Source: Promethearchaeota archaeon CR_4
GTDB lineage: Archaea > Asgardarchaeota > Lokiarchaeia > Sigyniarchaeales > CR-4
DNA length: 8,487 nucleotides
NCBI GenBank assembly: GCA_001940655.1
Contig: MBAA01000131.1
Location: 22,256-30,742, forward strand
Reading direction: 5' to 3'
Shown: piece after piece, positions 4,476 to 8,487 of the stretch
Layout of the letters: each line of letters starts with the position of its first letter
How positions within the stretch are numbered: the first letter of the stretch is position 1
The notes under the pieces: generated by a model
Seen by the model: only the letters and a program-made list of their open reading frames with translations
What the model was told of the DNA's origin: nothing
Database searches by the model: none
Position numbers and translations under genes: made by a program

Positions 4476-6632
4476 ATGTCACAACAAAATCCACTGCAAG
4501 ACTTTCAAGAGAATAACGTTGCGGGCAAAATTATTCAGAAAATCTCCCGCAGGTGGTATGTGATGGGTCTTGAAGTGAATAATCCCGCGGAAAAATGTCT
4601 TTTATTTGCCCTCGCAGCTCGTTCTTTACAAAATTCATACTTTTCAAAACCTTCCCCGCCTAGCGCTAAAGGCGAGGGACTTCTGCAATGGGTCGATTTT
4701 TGGAATTCCCGAGGAATTAAATTGCCGATTCTCCAAGCAACGCTCCCAGACATTCTTAATATACCTTTCCCGCTTGGTTTAAATGACATCTCCGTCAACT
4801 CGAGTTCGGGAAAAGACATCTTTGAGGAACTTTACCAGAGACTTTTTCCACACCGCATTAGATTTTCTCTAGGCGAATTTTTCACGCCACAAGCACTAGC
4901 TAAAAAGATGGTTATGGAATTAAAAATCCTGCAAAAACCTGAAGCATTTCCTCGCATAATTGACCCTGCTTGTGGAACCGGAGTATTTATCATTATATGT
5001 TACAACGAAATTCTTAGTTCTAACCTCTCTGACTTGCAAAAGATTTCCTGCTTTAGACGGATCGTGGGATTTGAAATCAATCCGTTTAGTGTTGAACTTA
5101 CTCGCGTCAATCTTCTCCTCCTCATATCTCACACGCTTTTCTGGAAAGATCCCTCATTCATCAATATTCAAGTTATGAATACCCTCCAAGAATTACAAGC
5201 AGTAGAAAAGATTGGCGGGAACCCATTTGACGTTTTAATAGGTAACCCTCCTTGGGGGTCTTTAGCCCGTCTTACCGATCCTGTTCTCCGTGCCCAGATG
5301 GTCGATGCTGCGAAGCGTTTGGACATTCAAGCACCCATTCAGGCGAATAATGAGCTCGCCGCGATTTTCATGGATGTGTGCGTAGAGAAATTACTTGGGT
5401 CAGAGGGGCGAGTGGCAATGGTCTTACCTCGCACTATCCTCGAAAGTAGTAGTCTCGACAAGTGGAGAGTGCTAAAACCATACAAAGATGTGCAATTCTG
5501 GTTTATTGACGAGAGCATCTTTTCCATTCCCTCTGCTGTCTTCTTTGCCCGAAAGACGCCTATCAAAACAAATTCAGTTGATAAGTACCGCATTCCCATT
5601 TCCAAGGCAAGGTGGAGACGGAAAGATTCCTCTGAGGAGAATATTAAAATTACTCCCCCCGAACGGTGGATTCCCTATCATATTGATTGGAACCAGACCT
5701 CTACGTCAATTCACCGGGTGAGAAGGTGGGTACCGGAAGCTTCGCTGAAGACCCCAGTGCAACGATCGCGATATTACCAAATGGCAGAAAAAGGGGCAAA
5801 TCTCGGACCGGTAACCTTTATCTCCGTAGTACCTCGATCATTATTTCCGAATGAAAACACGGAGTTCGTTCCCGATACGGTGGGTGGGAAAGTTCCATTT
5901 AACAATCCCCCATATTCTGTGGCTATCGTGGAAAACCAATATATCTTTCCATATGTGAAGAGCAAGGATTTAATCCCCTTCGCCGTCACTCGGACTCGCC
6001 AATGTTTCCTTCCCGTGACTAAAGTGGAAGAAAGTTTGGTTCGTGAAGAAAATCTTCCTCCCCTCGCCGCTCGTCATTGGCAATTGCTAGCCACCCAATA
6101 TGCAAACCGCCGTCCCGTGCCCCCCGGCAAGGACTTGTTCTCCCACTACCTAAACCACAAGAACCACCTCGAGAGTTCAAAAATGCTCGCCCACTTTAAG
6201 GTCGTGTTCAATGAGGGGGGACAACGCGTGAAAGCAGCATTATTGCGCCAAGGGGAGCTCGTGGAACATACCTTGGTATTCGTGCCAGTTGATTCTGAAG
6301 AAGAGGGGTTATACCTGACAGGGATTTTAAATTCAGATTATATCTCCGAATTTTTCACAGGCGCTGGTGGGCGGGGGAGTGCTCGCCACGTATCCCTGCG
6401 TCCGCTCGAATTTCCTATCCCCTTCTATCCAGAAAAGGATCAAAATATTGGAGACCTCCAGCAAATCATCGTTGAAGTGGCGCGCACCCTCGAAAAGAAC
6501 GTGAATGACCTCCTCCACCACAGTTCCAATGTATTCTCCCCAAGTACTATAGAAAAACGTACGCGAAGTAATTTTTCCCCCGAATGGGAACGATTGAACT
6601 CGAGTATAAATCAATTATTTAATAGAGAATAA
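4476..6632 (+). CDS. N6-adenine DNA methyltransferase, type I/IIG-like, with C-terminal target-recognition region; no nuclease seen
   Basis: This 718-residue protein is predicted to transfer a methyl group from S-adenosylmethionine to adenine N6 in DNA. Motifs appear in the gamma-class order (X, I, then IV): GEFFTP at 133-138 (motif X region), DPACGTG at 163-169 (motif I, AdoMet binding), FEIN at 199-202 (motif II acidic residue), and catalytic NPPW at 257-260 (motif IV). The N-terminal 125 residues are helical and show no PD-(D/E)xK nuclease signature. Residues about 390-680 resemble the target-recognition part of Eco57I-type and similar enzymes: a conserved-looking HWQLL block near 534 and a SARHVSLRPLEFPIP block near 635-648. 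A proline/serine/glycine-rich stretch at about 58-68 coincides with a DNA palindrome. No restriction, specificity or BREX/DISARM gene adjoins it, so it appears solitary in this window. The gene converges on the ribbon-helix-helix gene with a 28 nt gap. Confidence 0.92.
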   Translation: MSQQNPLQDFQENNVAGKIIQKISRRWYVMGLEVNNPAEKCLLFALAARSLQNSYFSKPSPPSAKGEGLLQWVDFWNSRGIKLPILQATLPDILNIPFPLGLNDISVNSSSGKDIFEELYQRLFPHRIRFSLGEFFTPQALAKKMVMELKILQKPEAFPRIIDPACGTGVFIIICYNEILSSNLSDLQKISCFRRIVGFEINPFSVELTRVNLLLLISHTLFWKDPSFINIQVMNTLQELQAVEKIGGNPFDVLIGNPPWGSLARLTDPVLRAQMVDAAKRLDIQAPIQANNELAAIFMDVCVEKLLGSEGRVAMVLPRTILESSSLDKWRVLKPYKDVQFWFIDESIFSIPSAVFFARKTPIKTNSVDKYRIPISKARWRRKDSSEENIKITPPERWIPYHIDWNQTSTSIHRVRRWVPEASLKTPVQRSRYYQMAEKGANLGPVTFISVVPRSLFPNENTEFVPDTVGGKVPFNNPPYSVAIVENQYIFPYVKSKDLIPFAVTRTRQCFLPVTKVEESLVREENLPPLAARHWQLLATQYANRRPVPPGKDLFSHYLNHKNHLESSKMLAHFKVVFNEGGQRVKAALLRQGELVEHTLVFVPVDSEEEGLYLTGILNSDYISEFFTGAGGRGSARHVSLRPLEFPIPFYPEKDQNIGDLQQIIVEVARTLEKNVNDLLHHSSNVFSPSTIEKRTRSNFSPEWERLNSSINQLFNRE
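4654..4677. repeat. GC-rich palindrome inside the methyltransferase gene
   Basis: Left arm CCCCGCCT (4654-4661) pairs with right arm AGGCGAGG (4670-4677) with one mismatch, around loop AGCGCTAA, which itself contains the palindrome AGCGCT. It is much more GC-rich than its surroundings. It encodes part of a low-complexity segment, KPSPPSAKGEG, set between ordinary helical sequence. This is the look of a REP- or RPE-like palindromic element tolerated within a protein. A single copy in this window cannot prove that it is dispersed. Confidence 0.35.
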
Positions 6633-6660
6633 GATTTACTTTGTAATACCAGGTAGAAAA

Positions 6661-7113
6661 TCACTTCGTTTTAGAAAATAGCGGGACTTCCAGCAGGAAC
6701 CGCTCCTCGTCAAAGAAAAACCGGGCTTTATGCAGGACTGGCGTAATATGCGGGTAATTTTCATAGCGAATTTTAACTTGATCCTTTATGGCACTTTCAA
6801 TGGGACTTTCCTTGTCGAGATCCCACGATGGTAATGCCTTGAATTTTTCGATGAAGTCCTTTAGATTGAAAAACCGCGGTACTTGGGCTAAAACCGCCTC
6901 AGGTCGCTCTTTCATCTGAATATTTCTTTTTACCCATTCGCTTGCATTGATCAAAGGTATGCCCCTCCCTATGAGAGCCTCTTTGAGTAACACTGCCACC
7001 ATATTCGAGAATGTCCTGTCCTCGTGGGTAGCTAGTAATTTCACAGATGTTGAGATGTCTTCAGGTAACGTAAGGCTAATTTTAGTCGCTTGAGTGCTGG
7101 TCTTGCCAGTCAT
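6661..7113 (-). CDS. Ribbon-helix-helix (CopG/Arc-like) DNA-binding protein with C-terminal extension
   Basis: This 150-residue protein starts with a ribbon-helix-helix fold: strand TKISLTLP (10-17), helix about 18-31, turn HEDRTF (30-35), and a second helix FSNMVAVLLKEAL (35-47). Such domains dimerise and place the paired strands in the DNA major groove; they usually repress nearby genes or their own. Residues 50-150 form an unrecognised extension with charged helices (near FNLKDFIEKFKALPSWD) and a strand-like end (RFFFDEERFLLEVPLF), possibly for ligand binding or oligomerisation. At 150 residues it is longer than most CopG-type antitoxins, and no toxin adjoins it. An in-frame stop at 7120-7122 fixes ATG 7113. 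It is divergent from gshA and convergent with the methyltransferase gene. A transcription factor is likely; its targets are unknown. Confidence 0.82.
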   Translation of the reverse strand: MTGKTSTQATKISLTLPEDISTSVKLLATHEDRTFSNMVAVLLKEALIGRGIPLINASEWVKRNIQMKERPEAVLAQVPRFFNLKDFIEKFKALPSWDLDKESPIESAIKDQVKIRYENYPHITPVLHKARFFFDEERFLLEVPLFSKTK

Positions 7114-7371
7114 AAGAGATCACTAGATGTTCATTAGTTCTATCTTGGTCAAATGCCTCATAAAGTGCCCGACTTGATAATCGGAGATTGATCAGAAAAC
7201 GGAGAATCGTGCCTCCCTAACCAGGAGTGATAATGCTATTCCTTGGTAGAAAGTGTGATCAGTTGGTTTATTATGCAGCAAAAAAGCAGATAATTTACAT
7301 TTAACCTCCTTTTGCTCGTCTGGAATAATATATTTAGGAATTTTCTGTGAATATAATAACATAGTATTAAC
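7114..7371. promoter_or_regulatory. 258 bp divergent intergenic region between the RHH gene and gshA
   Basis: I see no convincing gene here. An antisense frame covering 7192-7404 has no family features, overlaps the start of gshA and is probably chance. AT-rich boxes near 7324-7335 and 7349-7360 could serve as TATA elements for gshA at ATG 7372, which has no Shine-Dalgarno and may be near-leaderless. TGATCAG occurs twice (7189-7195 and 7256-7262), 67 nt apart, and could be a repeated operator. ACCAGGA (7220-7226) pairs with TCCTTGGT (7240-7247) with one bulge, a weak hairpin. Confidence 0.4.
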
Positions 7372-8487
7372 ATGTTTAACAACACTCAACAGCTCCAAGA
7401 TCAATTAAGTTTGGTAAAAAATACAATCGATAAATGGCTAGCCAAGAAACAACAAACCTTTCAAGCCAAGAATTTTCTCCCCCCCATTTATTCCTCCTTT
7501 GACGTTCGTGATAGTGGGAGTAAAGTGGCAATCGTCGACGCCAATGCGTTTCCTGCAGGTTTTAACAATCTAAATGAAGCTTCTTGCGATGAAGCTACTT
7601 GTTTTTTCCAAAATTTCTTAGAATTATATACCAAAGAACGAGAAATTCTCCTTGTGCCAGAAAATCACACGCGGAATAAACCGTATTTTAGCAACCTACG
7701 AGCATTAATCAAGATCCTGACAAGGGCTAATTTTCACGTCACGATAGGGAACCCGGATGAAAACGCGCTTGAAGATTTTCGCCATATTTTGGATATGGAG
7801 GGAAATGGACTCGTCTTAGAAAAAATCTGGAGGAAAGAATCGAAAATTTATACTTCATCTTTTAAGAATGGAATAATTTTACTCAATAACGACCTGACTT
7901 TAGCCATCCCCAAGATTTTGCAGAACATCGATCATTTGATCTTGCCCCCCCTTAGACTAGGGTGGTATAATCGCCGAAAAGGCAAGCATTTTTGTATATT
8001 CAACAACCTAATAAATGAGTTGGCAGAGCTTTGTTCTTTTAATCCATGGTTTCTTCTTGCATACTTTTCTGAAGTCGATGGCGTGGACTTTTCCCAAGGT
8101 TTGGGGATTGAAGCAACCGCACGGGGGGTGGAAGAATTATTAGATCAAATCCGACAAAAGTATGCCGATAATAATATCCCAGATAAACCATTCGTGTTAT
8201 TAAAAGATAATTCTGGAACGTACGGGATGGGGATTTTATCCGTGCAATCTGGGGAGGAAATTTATAACATTTCCGGGAAAAAACGGAAAAAATTAGTTGT
8301 CGGGAAGCAGCTTAAACCAATCAACAGTCTCCTCCTGCAGGAAGGCATACCAACCAATTATTACGTTAACCAGTTTCCGGCTGAACCAGTGCTTTATAGT
8401 GTCGGAAACGAATGTGTAGGGGGATTCTTGCGCGCTAACTCGAATCAAGGACCACGGAGTAATCTTAACTCAAATGGAATGTTTTTT
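7372..8487 (+). CDS. gshA: Glutamate-cysteine ligase, Acidithiobacillus-type GshA (3' truncated)
   Basis: The first 372 codons are present and the frame is open to the window edge. The protein matches the glutamate-cysteine ligase family named after Acidithiobacillus ferrooxidans GshA, which joins glutamate and cysteine with ATP to give gamma-glutamylcysteine, the first step to glutathione. Family blocks recalled and seen, in order: DVRDSGSKVAIVDANAFPAGFNNL-like block (44-67, with D-R-D and FPAGFNNL), PENHTRN (96-102), GWYNRRKGKHF (197-207), KDNSGTYGMGI (278-288; glycine-rich, probable nucleotide binding), QEGIPT (323-328), AEPVLY then GGFLR (337-354), and NLNSNGM at the end (364-370). Probably some tens of residues are missing. 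An in-frame TAA at 7357-7359 makes ATG 7372 the first start. A gshB or other thiol-pathway gene may lie beyond the edge. Family call is firm; whether glutathione or only gamma-glutamylcysteine is made is unknown. Confidence 0.88.
   Translation, partial: MFNNTQQLQDQLSLVKNTIDKWLAKKQQTFQAKNFLPPIYSSFDVRDSGSKVAIVDANAFPAGFNNLNEASCDEATCFFQNFLELYTKEREILLVPENHTRNKPYFSNLRALIKILTRANFHVTIGNPDENALEDFRHILDMEGNGLVLEKIWRKESKIYTSSFKNGIILLNNDLTLAIPKILQNIDHLILPPLRLGWYNRRKGKHFCIFNNLINELAELCSFNPWFLLAYFSEVDGVDFSQGLGIEATARGVEELLDQIRQKYADNNIPDKPFVLLKDNSGTYGMGILSVQSGEEIYNISGKKRKKLVVGKQLKPINSLLLQEGIPTNYYVNQFPAEPVLYSVGNECVGGFLRANSNQGPRSNLNSNGMFF

Noticed and set aside
6661..7113. RHH protein as the antitoxin of a toxin-antitoxin pair
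   Set aside because: No small toxin gene overlaps or adjoins it; the neighbours are a convergent methyltransferase and a divergent gshA, and the protein is longer than usual CopG antitoxins.
4476..7113. A complete restriction-modification or BREX/DISARM locus
   Set aside because: Only the methyltransferase is present; no nuclease, helicase, specificity subunit or phosphatase gene appears on either side within the window.
7122..7138. ACTA...TAGT inverted repeat just upstream of the RHH start as an autoregulatory operator
   Set aside because: Only four bases on each side match and the centre is asymmetric, which is expected by chance in AT-rich DNA.
7192..7404. A 70-codon minus-strand open frame in the gap before gshA
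   Set aside because: It overlaps the start of the well-supported gshA gene, has no recognisable motif or ribosome site, and its composition looks like translated AT-rich spacer.

Overview
The window most likely comes from an Asgard archaeon, perhaps of the Heimdallarchaeia type. Base composition is moderately AT-rich. Genes are compact and mostly lack strong Shine-Dalgarno sites. Intergenic gaps carry TATA-like AT-rich boxes and pyrimidine-rich tracts of the kind archaea use for termination. The gene content points the same way: two Arf/Rag-like small GTPases with C-terminal roadblock-like tails, and a vWA protein carrying two RING/PHD-like zinc fingers. The lineage call is inference from family knowledge; no marker gene is present.

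Layout. (1) 2-190 (+): the last 62 codons of an unrecognised gene, ending 5 nt from the tail of the convergent next gene. (2) 196-1392 (-): a 398-residue protein with a vWA domain and two C4HC3 zinc modules. (3) 1393-1567: a divergent promoter region. (4) 1568-2749 (+): a Rag-like GTPase with an extra N-terminal helical, possibly helix-hairpin-helix, domain. (5) 2852-3766 (+): a second, shorter Rag-like GTPase, clearly a paralogue of the first. (6) 3851-4354 (+): a small four-helix membrane protein. (7) 4476-6632 (+): a 718-residue N6-adenine DNA methyltransferase with motifs GEFFTP, DPACGTG and NPPW and a C-terminal target-recognition-like region; no nuclease partner is in view. (8) 6661-7113 (-): a 150-residue ribbon-helix-helix protein. 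(9) 7114-7371: a 258 bp divergent intergenic region. (10) 7372-8487 (+): the first 372 codons of a glutamate-cysteine ligase of the Acidithiobacillus GshA type, cut by the window edge.

How the genes may work together. The most interesting block is 196-4354. Eukaryotic Rag GTPases work as obligate heterodimers held together by their C-terminal roadblock domains and sit on a membrane platform that senses nutrients. Here two non-identical Rag-like proteins lie in tandem, beside a small membrane protein and divergent from a vWA/zinc-finger protein that could be a ubiquitin-ligase-like or TFIIH-p44-like factor. A Rag-like heterodimer module in an archaeon is the best candidate for a new system, but joint function is inferred from position and domain logic only. 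The methyltransferase, the ribbon-helix-helix protein and gshA look like separate transcription units. No stretch longer than 300 bases lacks a gene. I found no tRNA, rRNA, CRISPR array, transposase or insertion sequence.
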